Shown piece by piece: positions 1-8,843 of a stretch of DNA of 64,000 bases. Numbering within the stretch: the stretch's first letter is position 1; the number at the start of each line of letters is the position of its first letter. A model generated the notes under the pieces. It was not told where the DNA came from and did not search any database. It was given only the letters and a program-made list of their open reading frames with translations. The translations under genes were made by a program, and so were the position numbers. Source of the DNA: an uncultured Eubacterium sp. (GTDB lineage Bacteria > Bacillota > Clostridia > Lachnospirales > Lachnospiraceae); NCBI GenBank assembly GCA_910584065.1, contig CAJTZN010000006.1, positions 50,251-114,250 of the forward strand. The letters are read 5' to 3'.

Positions 1-499
1 TAAAATAACGATAATGCGGCATATCAATCCCCCGAAAATGTTTGATCCAGGTATCTGCTTTTGTCATACCATTTCTAATGGCTACATTTTGAGAGGCAGT
101 ATTCGTATCCCGAATGATCGAACAAACTTCATCTGCCTTTAAGATTTCAAAAGCATATTTTTTACACGCCTTTGCAGCTTCTGTTGCATAACCCTTATGC
201 CAGTATGACCGATTAAACAGATATCCGATTTCCAACACTTCCGTATCTTTCCACGGCTGCATGGTGAGTCCGCACTGGCCTATCATTTCACCCGTTTCTT
301 TCAAAATTACTGCCCATAAGCCAAAGTTCCATCGGCGATAACGGGAGATCTGCCTGTCAAGCCACTCCCTGACTTCAGTATCGCTGAACGCTCCCTCATA
401 GGCGTACATGGTATCTTCATCTTGCAATATTTTACACAAAGAGTCGTAATCAGCTTGATCCATCTCTCGTAAATACAATCTCTCTGTTTCAACGATCAT
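1..499 (-). CDS. GNAT family N-acetyltransferase (RimJ/RimL-like), 3' end outside the window
   Basis: The reading frame opens with MIVETERLYLREMDQADY at the ATG at 497-499 and stays open to the left edge, about 166 codons. The opening is typical of RimJ/RimL-like GNAT proteins, which move an acetyl group from acetyl-CoA to an amine. The segment EIGYLFNRSYWHKGYATEA is the acetyl-CoA binding motif A region. A GAGGGGGA ribosome binding site lies 6-8 bases upstream and overlaps the end of the truncated acetyltransferase gene before it. The substrate cannot be told. The C-terminus is not in the window. Confidence 0.85.
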   Translation of the reverse strand, partial: MIVETERLYLREMDQADYDSLCKILQDEDTMYAYEGAFSDTEVREWLDRQISRYRRWNFGLWAVILKETGEMIGQCGLTMQPWKDTEVLEIGYLFNRSYWHKGYATEAAKACKKYAFEILKADEVCSIIRDTNTASQNVAIRNGMTKADTWIKHFRGIDMPHYRYF

Positions 500-511
500 A
501 TTCGTTCCCCC

Positions 512-793
512 TCAGCTTCCGTAATTATAATTGCTTCTCCCGATTGTTGTTCTATCTTGTATGTAATATTGGATAAAGCCGATGGGGTTTTCATCCTTTA
601 AGATAAAATAGGGGAATACATCTATTGGGTTCTTGATCCTGGAACCATATTTCTCAATGATCCGTTCCAAAGGAACTGGCGGTTCTCCCTTTTCATCACA
701 CCAAACCCACTCTTGAAGTTCCGGCTCCAAAAACCAATTCCTCATTGCCGTATAATCATCCATCGTATCTTCCATTAATCTTAAAGTGATCAT
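512..793 (-). pseudogene. Truncated GNAT/AAC(6')-like acetyltransferase
   Basis: A 93-residue frame starts MITLRLMEDTMDDYTAM and contains YGSRIKNPIDVFPYFIL and PIGFIQYYIQD. These match the N-terminal half of aminoglycoside 6'-acetyltransferase-like GNAT proteins, which usually run to 170-180 residues. The frame stops at YNYGS directly in front of the next gene's ribosome binding site, so the acetyl-CoA binding half is missing. The ribosome binding site (AAGGAGAAAGC) is good, so a short product may still be made, but activity is unlikely. The family call rests on sequence character only. Confidence 0.6.
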
Positions 794-811
794 TGTGCTT
801 TCTCCTTAAAA

Positions 812-898
812 TTACAATCTTTCTGACGTATAATCTGTCACATACACTACTAATTTTCCTTTCGCAGCTCGGAATACCACCTTATCCTGATCTCTCAT
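812..898 (-). CDS. Possible 28-residue small protein or gene remnant
   Basis: The ATG at 896-898 overlaps the stop codon of the HAD gene (ATGA arrangement) and sits just behind a GGAGGAATG sequence at that gene's end. The frame encodes MRDQDKVVFRAAKGKLVV and ends with TDYTSERL. Translational coupling is plausible. No family is recognised. It could equally be the leftover start of a longer gene that was replaced by the truncated acetyltransferase. Confidence 0.35.
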   Translation of the reverse strand: MRDQDKVVFRAAKGKLVVYVTDYTSERL

Positions 899-1617
899 CA
901 TTCCTCCATTCGCCGCCTTAATTCATCCCAATCCGTTACGGTTAAAATATTTTCATCTTCGGAATACGGTAGATCAATCGCCCCTATGTACCATACTGGT
1001 AACATACCTGCATTTAAAGAGCCTTTTATATCACATTCGTACTCATCCCCAATATACCAAACTTCCTCCGGATGCAAGTCCACTTTTTCCAGCGCCAGGT
1101 CAAATATCCTTCCATTCGGCTTCCGGAAAATATAATTGCTTGAGGTAATGATAAATTCAAACATGTTTTCCGGAATCAGTCTGTTAATACGCTCTGCAAC
1201 CACAGATGGGGCAAAAGAAATATTGCTGATCACGCCTGTGCGGATCCCTTTCTTCTTCAGGTATTTTAAAAAATCTTCTATTCCTTCCGTCGGCGTTCCC
1301 GGTGCGGCAGCGTTCCAGAATACTGTATCAATTTCAGAATTGCTTAACGCAATTTCTATTCCCTGCGATTCATAAAGATAAGGCGTAAACATCGTATTCG
1401 GTATTTCAACCTGGAATAGATGCCGTTTCTCAGGATCAACTCTCCCGAGTTCCTGATTTATTTCATTTGCTTTGGTTTGTATCTGTTCCGCCGACAAATG
1501 ATATTTATTTTTTACCGCATACTGTAAAACTGCCTCTGTCCCCTTTACTGCATCAAATTTCTGTTGCGCAATAAGTGTTTGACCATAATCAAACAATACC
1601 ATTTTGGGTAATTTCAT
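898..1617 (-). CDS. HAD superfamily hydrolase
   Basis: The product is 239 residues, the usual size for a subfamily IA HAD hydrolase. Motif I is LFDYGQTL with nucleophile D10, motif II is S131 in VISNIS, motif III is K166 in FRKPN, and motif IV is GDEYECD around D191-D196. The usual second aspartate of motif I (D+2, general acid/base) is glycine here, as in some Firmicute HAD proteins, so phosphatase activity is uncertain. The ribosome binding site AAGGAAATTGATAC precedes the ATG. Bases 1180-1250, inside the gene, recur exactly at 3064-3134. The substrate is unknown. Confidence 0.85.
   Translation of the reverse strand: MKLPKMVLFDYGQTLIAQQKFDAVKGTEAVLQYAVKNKYHLSAEQIQTKANEINQELGRVDPEKRHLFQVEIPNTMFTPYLYESQGIEIALSNSEIDTVFWNAAAPGTPTEGIEDFLKYLKKKGIRTGVISNISFAPSVVAERINRLIPENMFEFIITSSNYIFRKPNGRIFDLALEKVDLHPEEVWYIGDEYECDIKGSLNAGMLPVWYIGAIDLPYSEDENILTVTDWDELRRRMEE
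1180..1250. repeat. 71-bp exact direct repeat, copy 1 (inside the HAD gene)
   Basis: This stretch, which encodes VISNISFAPSVVAERINR of the HAD hydrolase, is identical to 3064-3134. The two copies have the same orientation and bracket the DUF4143 ATPase gene. Confidence 0.95.
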
Positions 1618-1689
1618 GTATCAATTTCCTTTCTAAGAGAAAACGACCGCCTGTTTAATTCAAGCGAGCGTCTTTACTGATATTTGATT

Positions 1690-2901
1690 TTAATATTCAG
1701 AACTGAGCAGGAAATCCGCAATGTGCATTGTTTTAATGCCTTCGTAATTTCCCCCTGCAAATTCATCTGTTGTGAGAACATATTTGGGATAATTATCGTG
1801 TATTTCAAGCAGGCGGTCATACTCCCGTTTTTCCGTCTTTTCAGAACCGATTTCCTGCGTGACCTGAACATAGATTTTTTCGTTCTGCCTTACCGCCATA
1901 AAATCAATCTCTCCGTCGCTCGTTTTCCCAATATTGACGGTATATCCTCGGCGGCAAAGTTCCAGATACACAATGTTTTCAAGGCTTGAAGCCACGCTGT
2001 CAGCGTTATAGCCGAGAACGCTGTATCGCAGGGATACATCTGCAAGGTAGAATTTTTCCTGTGTTTTCAGGATTTCCTTGCCCTGCAAATCATATCGGGA
2101 GCAACGGTGAAGCAGATATGCCTTTTCCAGCTTCTCTAAGTAACTGTAAACTGTTTCGTTATCAAGCGCCCTGCGTTCTGATTTCAGATAGTCTGAAATC
2201 GACTTTGCAGAAAAGGTATTGCCAACATTGTTGAAGGTGTATTTGACCACCCGCTCCAACTGGTCGATTTTCCTGACCTGATTCCGTTTCACTATATCGG
2301 AAAAAATCGTAGAGTTATAAATATCCCGAACGATTGTGTAAATCTCGTCCTGAGAATATGCCTGCAAATGAGTTGCGGGGAATCCGCCCAATCGTACATA
2401 ATTTGCAAGCTCGGTTTTGGAATCGCTGACAGCGGTATACTTCTCCCTGAACATCAGATATTCAACGAAGGATAGGGTAAAAATCCGAAAAGAGATATAT
2501 CTTCCGGTAAGATAGGTCGATATTTCAGAGGACATCATTCGGGAGTTAGAACCCGTTATATACAGGTCAACATCAAAATCCGATGAGAGCGAATTGACAA
2601 CCTTTTCCCAGCCCTTGATTTCCTGAACTTCATCAAGAAACAAATAGGTTTTGCCATCAGGCGAAAGCCGTTCCTTCAACTGAGCGTATATCTGCTTCGC
2701 TGTCATATCCTCATATTCCATTGAATCGTAACGACAGCTTACAATGCGATCTTCGGGAATGCCTCGCTCTGTTTTCAGTTTTTCCATAATCATTTTCAGT
2801 ATAGTAGACTTTCCGCAGCGGCGAACTCCCGTGAGTATCTTAACAAAGGGAGTGTCCACATAAGCCATTATTTTATCTACATACATTGGTCTGTAAATCA
2901 C
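1690..2901 (-). CDS. AAA ATPase with C-terminal DUF4143
   Basis: A protein of about 403 residues from the GTG at 2899-2901, which has GGAGG eight bases upstream. A longer TTG start at 2916 would place the ribosome binding site inside the coding region. Walker A is GVRRCGKST (about residues 25-33), Walker B is YLFLDEVQE (about 90), and TGSNSRMM resembles a sensor motif. The C-terminal part (FYLADVSLRYSVLG, then EIDFMAVR) is the DUF4143 nuclease-like domain seen in archaeal/bacterial ATPases of unknown role, often on accessory DNA. It has its own promoter at 2926-2954. The gene stands alone, and the whole unit is bracketed by HAD-derived direct repeats. Confidence 0.88.
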   Translation of the reverse strand: MIYRPMYVDKIMAYVDTPFVKILTGVRRCGKSTILKMIMEKLKTERGIPEDRIVSCRYDSMEYEDMTAKQIYAQLKERLSPDGKTYLFLDEVQEIKGWEKVVNSLSSDFDVDLYITGSNSRMMSSEISTYLTGRYISFRIFTLSFVEYLMFREKYTAVSDSKTELANYVRLGGFPATHLQAYSQDEIYTIVRDIYNSTIFSDIVKRNQVRKIDQLERVVKYTFNNVGNTFSAKSISDYLKSERRALDNETVYSYLEKLEKAYLLHRCSRYDLQGKEILKTQEKFYLADVSLRYSVLGYNADSVASSLENIVYLELCRRGYTVNIGKTSDGEIDFMAVRQNEKIYVQVTQEIGSEKTEKREYDRLLEIHDNYPKYVLTTDEFAGGNYEGIKTMHIADFLLSSEY

Positions 2902-2925
2902 GATAACCACCTCCAACTATGAAAT

Positions 2926-2954
2926 AGTGTACCGAAATTTCATCAAAAAGTCAA
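2926..2954 (-). promoter_or_regulatory. Sigma-A promoter for the DUF4143 ATPase gene
   Basis: On the minus strand TTGACT (2949-2954) and TACACT (2926-2931) are separated by 17 bases, about 25 bases before the GTG start. Confidence 0.7.
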
Positions 2955-3063
2955 TATTATCCAGAATTGGAGTACCAGTTAAAAAGAAAGCCGATGGAAT
3001 CATGTCTGGAAGCAGGACCGAGGAAAGGAAAAACGGGAAGGTCGTTTTCCGAATCGGAAGCGG

Positions 3064-3134
3064 TCTGTTAATACGCTCTGCAACCACAGATGGGGCAAAA
3101 GAAATATTGCTGATCACGCCTGTGCGGATCCCTT
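3064..3134. repeat. 71-bp exact direct repeat, copy 2 (HAD gene fragment)
   Basis: Identical to 1180-1250. On the minus strand it still encodes ISNISFAPSVVAERINR but runs into unrelated sequence on both sides, so it is a dead fragment of a HAD gene between the GrpB gene and the ATPase promoter. The flank at 3044-3063 also resembles the HAD gene (GTTTTCC then GAATC), which suggests a diverged longer copy once existed here. Confidence 0.95.
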
Positions 3135-3145
3135 ATTTCTCTAAC

Positions 3146-3688
3146 CTATTTATATCTATCCCCATACAGAACTCTTGCTTCTTCCGTATACTTTTGAACA
3201 AATCCAGTTTTCGCATTTGTATATCCATCCCTGTTATGCTCATATTCTTTCCATAATTTCAATTTCATTTTTTCGTAATTGTCCGCCACATCTGGATGCT
3301 CGATCAGATAATCCCTGAAATACAATTCATTGTTATCTCCGATGTATCTTACATGTAAATGAAACACCCTTTCGGCAAATCCATTTTCTGTATACCCCTT
3401 GTTAAAAGAAAAACAATTTGCATTTTGGGCCATACATATATAACCACTGTTTACAATGAAATCTTTATAGTCCGGTAAATGGCATTCGATGGGAACTTCC
3501 ACGAGAATATCAACAATCGGTTTTGCACAGATCGAACTGATCGCTGTACTTCCTATATGACTGATTCTTTTGGCTTGTGGAATTACTTTCTTCAGGAAAA
3601 CTTCTTCCTCTGCGTACCATTCTTTCCAACAAGCCTGATGTTCTATTAAAAAAATAGGGAACAGTTCCCACAACTCTTTCAGGTTCAT
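3146..3688 (-). CDS. GrpB family protein (UPF0157, nucleotidyltransferase fold)
   Basis: A protein of 180 residues. ISHIGSTAISSICAKPIVDI matches the family signature (HIGSTA and KPIVDIxVxV), and the C-terminal YLIEHPDVADNYEKMK is also typical. GrpB proteins share the nucleotidyltransferase fold, but their reaction is not established. AGGAAATTATCAGAA precedes the ATG, a somewhat long spacing. The 3' end abuts the HAD repeat fragment. Confidence 0.85.
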   Translation of the reverse strand: MNLKELWELFPIFLIEHQACWKEWYAEEEVFLKKVIPQAKRISHIGSTAISSICAKPIVDILVEVPIECHLPDYKDFIVNSGYICMAQNANCFSFNKGYTENGFAERVFHLHVRYIGDNNELYFRDYLIEHPDVADNYEKMKLKLWKEYEHNRDGYTNAKTGFVQKYTEEARVLYGDRYK

Positions 3689-3806
3689 TTCTGATAATTT
3701 CCTGCCAATTGTTTACACCTTTCTATTTCTGGTATTTCTCAAAAAACACAAACTGTAACTCATCATTAACCGTTTCACGTTTAAAGACGGCATGCCCGCC
3801 ATACAC

Positions 3807-3835
3807 AAAAAGAGACCGCCGCCCGGACAGTCTCT
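3807..3835 (-). terminator. Rho-independent terminator of the broken chemotaxis receptor gene
   Basis: Arms AGAGAC (3811-3816) and GTCTCT (3830-3835) flank a GC-rich loop. On the minus strand the hairpin is followed by TTTTTG, just after the receptor stop codon. Confidence 0.8.
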
Positions 3836-3848
3836 TCTCTCTTATCAA

Positions 3849-5812
3849 TTATTCCTCTGCCAGTGTAAACTGATCCACCATCTCTTTTAAGCACGCCGCC
3901 TCCGCGGAAAGTTCCTCGCTCGCGGCCGCGCTCTCCTGCGCGACGGCGCTGTTGTTCTGTACCACGATTGAGATCTGGTTAATGCCCTCGGACACCTGCG
4001 CCACCGCCTCGGACTGCTCGTTGGACACGGCAGCGATATGATCGATGGCATCCACCACCGTCTGAATACTGTTTACAACGCCCAGCAGAACATCCGCTGT
4101 ACTCCGTGCAATTTCCGTACCGATATGTACCGCTTCCGTAGAGTTTCCAATCAGTTCCGAGGTGTTCTGCGCCGCCTGGGCGGATTTCCCGGCCAGACTG
4201 CGGACCTCCTCCGCAACGACGGCAAATCCCTTGCCGGCATCTCCGGCTCTTGCCGCCTCCACCGCCGCGTTCAGGGCAAGTATATTCGTCTGGAACGCAA
4301 TGTCGTCTATTGTCTTGAGAATCTTTTCAATCTCTTCGGAACTTGTCTCAATTCTTCCCATGGCTTCCACCAGATTCTGCATCTTTTGGTTGCACAGAAG
4401 CACTTCCTCACCAGTCTGGTGCGTCTGGCTTCTCACATCTAACGCGCCGCCCGCCGTATCCTTCACCTGCTCAGCAATAGTGCTGATCCGCGATGCAAGC
4501 TCTTCTACCGAACTCGCCTGCTCCGTCGTGCCCTGACTGAGCGTCTGCGCGCTTGCAGACAATTGGTTGCTTGCATCGGACACCCCGCCCGCAGAATGGT
4601 TGACCTGAAGCATGGCATTGTTCAATGCCAACTTCATATTACGCATAGACAGCAGAATATTGTGAAAACTGCCCACATACACGTCCTCATGCGAGGTATG
4701 GACATTCATATTCTGATTTGCCATCTCATTCAATAAATAATCAATATCCTTGATTACAATACTCAGCCCTTCCACAAGAGATGCGGTAGATCTGGCAAAT
4801 TCACCTGTCTCATCCCTGTTGGCAATCTTGGGCATCGGGGTCTCCAAATCGCCATCCACCAGCAGCTTCATCCGATTGACGCACGCCTTCATCGGTTTGC
4901 CGATATTACGCGCAAGCGCCAGCGCAATGACAACGGATACCAGAATGGCAATCCCCATCACCGTAAGATCAATGATAATGGCGTCTCTCGTAGATGCCAG
5001 ATAATTGACCTGCGGAGCCGTCACCGCAATGCTCCAGCCGTCCGTGTCCGGCACGGACGCATAAGCCGCAAACATTTTATCCTCGCCGTTTACATAGCTT
5101 CCAAACCCGTTTTCCCCTTGCCGCATCTCGGTATGGATGGCCGCCAGCTCCTGCAGCGCGGGATCGCTCTGGGCCTCCGCTTCTATGTTCTGCACCGTAA
5201 TCGTCTCAAGCGTAATGTCCGCAATGGTATCGCCTGATTTATTAATCATATAAGCGCGGCTGTTCTCACCGATCTGAATAGCCGAAAGTTCAAAAAGGTT
5301 TCCTGCGGCACAAAATAGACAACGCCGACAATAGATTTTCCATTTCCCTCAGCATAGAGGGGCGCCGCTACCATAATGGACAGTTTCCCGGTGATCTTGC
5401 TGATCAACGGCTCTGATACAAAAACATTTCCCTGCAGAGCCTGGCGCACATACTCCCGGTCGGAATAATCTTTGCCGTCAAAAATGCTGATACCGTCTTT
5501 GCCAATAATATTTCCCCTCTGGAAATTGTGCATGGCGGCGCGCCCGTCAATGATCGCCTGTTTCTCTTCCGTCGAAACATTCGGATCAGACAATTGCGGA
5601 ATGCATCCAACCTCTATAACAACGTTTTTATAAGCCGTTAATTCCTGCTGAACACGCCCTGCCGCAAGAACCGCAGTTTCACTCATCATCTGCTCCACAG
5701 TAGACATGGTACTGTCATAATTAAGAGCAATACTAAAAGACCCGGATACTGCCAATCCCGCCAGAACAGTCAGAATAAGACATAATGTGATTTTAGTTCG
5801 TATGCTTCTCAT
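3849..5812 (-). pseudogene. Methyl-accepting chemotaxis protein, split by a one-base frameshift
   Basis: The 5' frame (5812 to 5246, 188 residues) gives a first membrane helix (about residues 7-27) and the start of a dCache-like ligand domain. The 3' frame (read from about 5290 to 3849) gives the rest of the sensor, a second helix (VMGIAILVSVVIALALA), HAMP and the signalling domain with the tip NILALNAAVEAARAGDAGKG. The frames join at a run of five A (5292-5296). One extra A would read PQETFFELSAIQIGENS straight through, giving a receptor of about 655 residues. AGGAGG lies eight bases before the ATG, and a terminator follows. It is a sequencing error, a fresh mutation or a slippage switch. 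Confidence 0.88.
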
Positions 5813-5948
5813 GTCAATACCTCCTCATTTTTAATGCAAAATTCTTGTCAACGCTTGTCAATACTTTCCTTCTCCAGCGGTGAAGAATAAATTTCTTAAA
5901 TCCAGCCGATATTCCTTTTTTATCCTTCCCAGCAGCCGCTAAAAACAG

Positions 5949-6296
5949 TCAGAACAATACTTCTCCTAAATATTTATCATGTGGAACTACTAAGCACTTT
6001 TCGATCGGCTTCCAATAGCTCTCGTAAAGATTTTTTTGTGCCGCCCCGTAGCTCTCCTTCGTATCAAATTCCCAGTAGAGTACGTATTTGACACTCTTTA
6101 CAATACGGGTGAGCTTACGCGGGGGAAGCCCTTCTTTTATTTGTTCCATATCTATGCGGTACTCTCTTTTACTGAACCGAAGCAAACGCAATCCCTCCTG
6201 TTTTTCCAAAAAGCTTTTCACTTCCCGCATCAGTGTTTCAAATTCCTCTGTTTTTTGAGGCTTCACCTGATAAATACAAAGTTCTGTAAATGCCAT
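5949..6296 (-). CDS. Small protein resembling dimeric alpha/beta-barrel (ABM-like) proteins
   Basis: A protein of 115 residues from the ATG at 6294-6296, with GGAGGAAAAT in front. The pattern FTELCIYQVKPQKTEEFE, a middle VKSVKYVLYWEFDTKESY and YKxLGEVLF-type end resemble antibiotic-biosynthesis-monooxygenase-like or stress-responsive dimeric barrels, in which a small beta-alpha-beta unit dimerises. There are no cofactor motifs, so no reaction is claimed. It is a single gene with its own ribosome binding site. Confidence 0.55.
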   Translation of the reverse strand: MAFTELCIYQVKPQKTEEFETLMREVKSFLEKQEGLRLLRFSKREYRIDMEQIKEGLPPRKLTRIVKSVKYVLYWEFDTKESYGAAQKNLYESYWKPIEKCLVVPHDKYLGEVLF

Positions 6297-6366
6297 ATTT
6301 TCCTCCATCTCTCATTGAAAATCATTTGTCTGGTTATCCTTCACAACGGATAATCAGGCAATGTGA

Positions 6367-6750
6367 TCAAAAATCTGTCAAAAATATCTTAGCGATACTG
6401 GTTAAACCAAATACATCAACCACATTTTCTATTCCTAATTTAATCTCTTCTCGACAGAAATCATTTTCTTCTAAGAAATCATCGGACTTGTCGTTTAAGT
6501 AGGAATAAAACAATAGTGCAATTTCTAAACTTGACATATCCATATCACGGATCAAATCATATAATCTGTTTTCAGCTTCATTGATTTTTCCAGCGTCTAT
6601 CATGTCTAACAAATTTTCCAATGTTTCCTTTTCTTCTTTGTTGTCTAATAATTCTACTGTCGGAGATTCCGTATCAATGTTGAATAATAGCTTTAAAATA
6701 GTTCTCACCATTTCTTTGATGAGCCTCATTACATAATCTTGCTCAAACAT
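6367..6750 (-). CDS. DUF6483-like small helical protein
   Basis: A protein of about 127 residues from the ATG at 6748-6750, which has AGGAG at proper spacing (an earlier ATG at 6756 is too close to it). The opening MFEQDYVMRLIKEMVRTILKL is characteristic of a Clostridia-wide uncharacterised family (DUF6483). The rest is acidic and all-helical (ENRLYDLIRDMDMSSLEIALL), with no transmembrane segment. The function is unknown. It lies downstream of one of the shared intergenic elements. Confidence 0.55.
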   Translation of the reverse strand: MFEQDYVMRLIKEMVRTILKLLFNIDTESPTVELLDNKEEKETLENLLDMIDAGKINEAENRLYDLIRDMDMSSLEIALLFYSYLNDKSDDFLEENDFCREEIKLGIENVVDVFGLTSIAKIFLTDF

Positions 6751-6869
6751 AATCATTCTCCTCGTCCTTCTGCATCTTATTTGCAGAAAAAATCAAGTTG
6801 TCTATGCGAACTTTTACAAATCTCTGCTTTTATCACTAACATCACCTCACAACTCCCAAGTTGTTGACA

Positions 6870-7427
6870 TTATTTGATTGTCCAATACCCATCATAAGCA
6901 TATCCATTTTTACCAATCAGCAAATTATCAGATTTTGTGAATCCTGCTTTTTGAATTGCTTTTATTCTTTCTACCGCATAGATCGGCGCCTTCGTAAGCA
7001 CCCCTTTACACCCAAGTATTTCATCAATTTCTGGTGTGATTAGTGAAAAAATATCATACAACATATCTTGCTGTTCATAATCACTTTTCACATCTACTCT
7101 TAAAATCCCCATGTTATTAAATTCATCTTCTGACACTCTCAAACATAATTCAACTGTTCCAATTACACTCGATACCGCTTTATCAACGATAGAAAGTCTA
7201 ACAAACCAACCATTATCATATGCCATATTCCAAAAGCCAATAGCCTCTGCCATTCTTTCTTTTGTTGCATAATAAAAATTATCCCCGTCACAATTATCAC
7301 TATTAAAAAATGGTAGTGCATTCTTGTCACTATATACCTTCCACAAATCATCACAATCTTTGTCCTGGAATAATCGAACTAAAAATTTTTCATTTTCTAA
7401 TGCTGGACATGTTTCATAAATATTCAT
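6870..7427 (-). CDS. GNAT family N-acetyltransferase
   Basis: A protein of 185 residues from the ATG at 7425-7427, with GGAGG seven bases upstream. TCPALENEKFLVRLFQDKD is the usual start of RimJ-like GNAT proteins, and SSVIGTVELCLRVSEDEF with GILRVDVKSDYEQQ covers the central strands. Motif A is poorly conserved: no R/Q-x-x-G-x-G loop is seen, so it may be a diverged or non-catalytic member. The preceding intergenic region carries repeat element A. The substrate is unknown. Confidence 0.75.
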   Translation of the reverse strand: MNIYETCPALENEKFLVRLFQDKDCDDLWKVYSDKNALPFFNSDNCDGDNFYYATKERMAEAIGFWNMAYDNGWFVRLSIVDKAVSSVIGTVELCLRVSEDEFNNMGILRVDVKSDYEQQDMLYDIFSLITPEIDEILGCKGVLTKAPIYAVERIKAIQKAGFTKSDNLLIGKNGYAYDGYWTIK

Positions 7428-7432
7428 AAGAT

Positions 7433-7480
7433 ACCTCCAAATACCGTTTTTACGTTCTCTGCAACTCTCCTGCAAACGCG
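7433..7480 (-). repeat. Recurring intergenic element, copy A (before the 7427 GNAT gene)
   Basis: In the coding direction it reads CGTTTGCAGGAG, AGTTGCAGAGAACG, TAAAAACGG, TATTTGGAGG, ending in the ribosome binding site of the gene. It aligns base by base with 8239-8284 and 8844-8892. Confidence 0.6.
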
Positions 7481-7521
7481 GATTGTTCAAGGCAAGGCCC
7501 CAAAAGTCCTGCGGCGGCTAT

Positions 7522-8229
7522 TCAATAATTGATATTTGCTTTTCTCGCCTGACTGCATAAGTCACGAGTAGATAATGTGTAGCTTTTCCCGTCCTTGATA
7601 AAATGTGTCCCACACTGCCGAAACTCAAAATGTACTTTGCGGGCGATACATTGCTCCCGTATGGAAAGCACCCACGCATAGTCAAGCAGTCTGGCATTTC
7701 TGTCTGATTCGCCGCCGACTACAACTAATTCAACATGATCAAGATAGGCGGCAAGGTTTATTTCCTCAATCAATGGCTGACAGATAATATTTTTATGCTT
7801 TATAGGCAGTTCATTGAAAATGGAAAGCCTGTAATCAGCTCTGTCTTGATTTTCTACCGTGCAGCCAACCGTGACATTATCGTATCCATCGTTCCAGTCC
7901 TTTGGAATACAATCCATAAACCGCTCAATACGCTTTGTCAAAAACAGAAAGTGCAGGTCAGAACGCTCCCGTACCATCTGCCAACATTCAGGACGCCATT
8001 CATCGGCATCCTCAACCAGAAAATCCGTGGAGAAGCAGAGATACACGATCTGTCCCGATTTAATTTTGTATGCTCCCGATTTATTTTTAGCGATAGGGGC
8101 GTAGAAGTTATCCGTCTTTACAATATTGTTCGTATCAATCCCACGTTTGAAGTCGCCCTTATGGATGTAACAATACCTGCATCCCTCGCTATGTTTGTGG
8201 CAGCCACGCCACGGATTCCACATTGCCAT
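7522..8229 (-). CDS. DUF5131 (phage Gp37/Gp68-like) radical SAM-type protein
   Basis: A protein of 235 residues. The N-terminal WNPWRGCHKHSEGCRYCY is the family signature, with clustered cysteines (C10, C17, C20) that probably bind an iron-sulphur cluster as in radical SAM enzymes. LFLTKRIERFMDC, TVGCTVENQDRADYR and VVVGGESDRNARLLDY are the other conserved blocks. The family occurs in phages and accessory DNA and has no proven reaction. The start ATG at 8229 follows a GAGGTGATAG site within shared element B. Confidence 0.85.
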   Translation of the reverse strand: MAMWNPWRGCHKHSEGCRYCYIHKGDFKRGIDTNNIVKTDNFYAPIAKNKSGAYKIKSGQIVYLCFSTDFLVEDADEWRPECWQMVRERSDLHFLFLTKRIERFMDCIPKDWNDGYDNVTVGCTVENQDRADYRLSIFNELPIKHKNIICQPLIEEINLAAYLDHVELVVVGGESDRNARLLDYAWVLSIREQCIARKVHFEFRQCGTHFIKDGKSYTLSTRDLCSQARKANINY

Positions 8230-8238
8230 AATCTATCA

Positions 8239-8284
8239 CCTCACTAAATGCCATTTTTTCTCTGTCTAACTCCTACACAAACGA
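8239..8284 (-). repeat. Recurring intergenic element, copy B (before the DUF5131 gene)
   Basis: In the coding direction it reads CGTTTGTGTAGGAG, TTAGACAGAG, AAAAAATGGCATTTAG, TGAGG. It is the same module as copies A and C. It contains GTTAGAC, which fits the integron core-site consensus GTTRRRY, but the other copies do not. Confidence 0.55.
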
Positions 8285-8295
8285 GAATTTAGTAA

Positions 8296-8838
8296 TTACC
8301 ATTCCACTTCAATCACGCACTTGTCTGCCCCTGTCTTTATGCTTTCAAGTAATGTAACATTTACATCTGTCTTAAATACTTTACTAAAAATTCCTTCTGC
8401 ATTTCCCAATGTACAATAGCACCATGTTTTTGATAATTCTTGAGGTACTCTTTTTACACAGGCACAATAGCATTCAGGATAACAAAATCGAATCTTGTTG
8501 TCAGATATGTATTCAAGACAAGCAAAGGTCTCTTTTTGATTAAATAAACACACAAATTCCTTTATACTATCTGCCTTATTCAAATATTTCAGAAGTTTGT
8601 TTGCAATTGATTTGCCATCATTACATCTACACTCTCTTCTAATACTGATTATTGTATCTGTATCAAAATGATCTTCAAGATAGTTGCAAATTGTATTCGC
8701 CCATAGATATTTTTTCTTAATATCAGCACTCTTTGACAATGGATAATTGACTTCAAATTCTCTTGCCGTATCATATCCAATATGTCTTTCTAAGCTATCT
8801 ACTAATCTAACAGAATGTGCATTATCATTTTTTGCCAT
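8296..8838 (-). CDS. Cysteine-rich DUF6144-like protein
   Basis: A protein of 180 residues. Conserved-looking blocks are RRECRCNDGKSIANKLL, RFCYPECYCACVKRVP and KTWCYCTLGNAEGIF, followed by a CVIEVEW tail. The paired cysteines (CRC, CYPECYCAC, CYC) suggest metal binding. The C-terminal half resembles the fold class of L-2-amino-thiazoline-4-carboxylic acid hydrolase-like or V4R-like proteins, but that is only an impression. AAAGGAGGAC precedes the ATG. It has its own shared upstream element (copy C). The function is unknown. Confidence 0.6.
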   Translation of the reverse strand: MAKNDNAHSVRLVDSLERHIGYDTAREFEVNYPLSKSADIKKKYLWANTICNYLEDHFDTDTIISIRRECRCNDGKSIANKLLKYLNKADSIKEFVCLFNQKETFACLEYISDNKIRFCYPECYCACVKRVPQELSKTWCYCTLGNAEGIFSKVFKTDVNVTLLESIKTGADKCVIEVEW

Positions 8839-8843
8839 AATGT

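Noticed and set aside
2917..3117. Separate 66-residue protein
   Set aside because: Its only recognisable part is the HAD fragment from the 71-bp repeat; the rest reads through promoter sequence.
5880..5930. Motility sigma-D promoter (GCCGATAT)
   Set aside because: It lies on the plus strand, pointing away from the receptor gene, and the TAAA spacing is 13 rather than 15.
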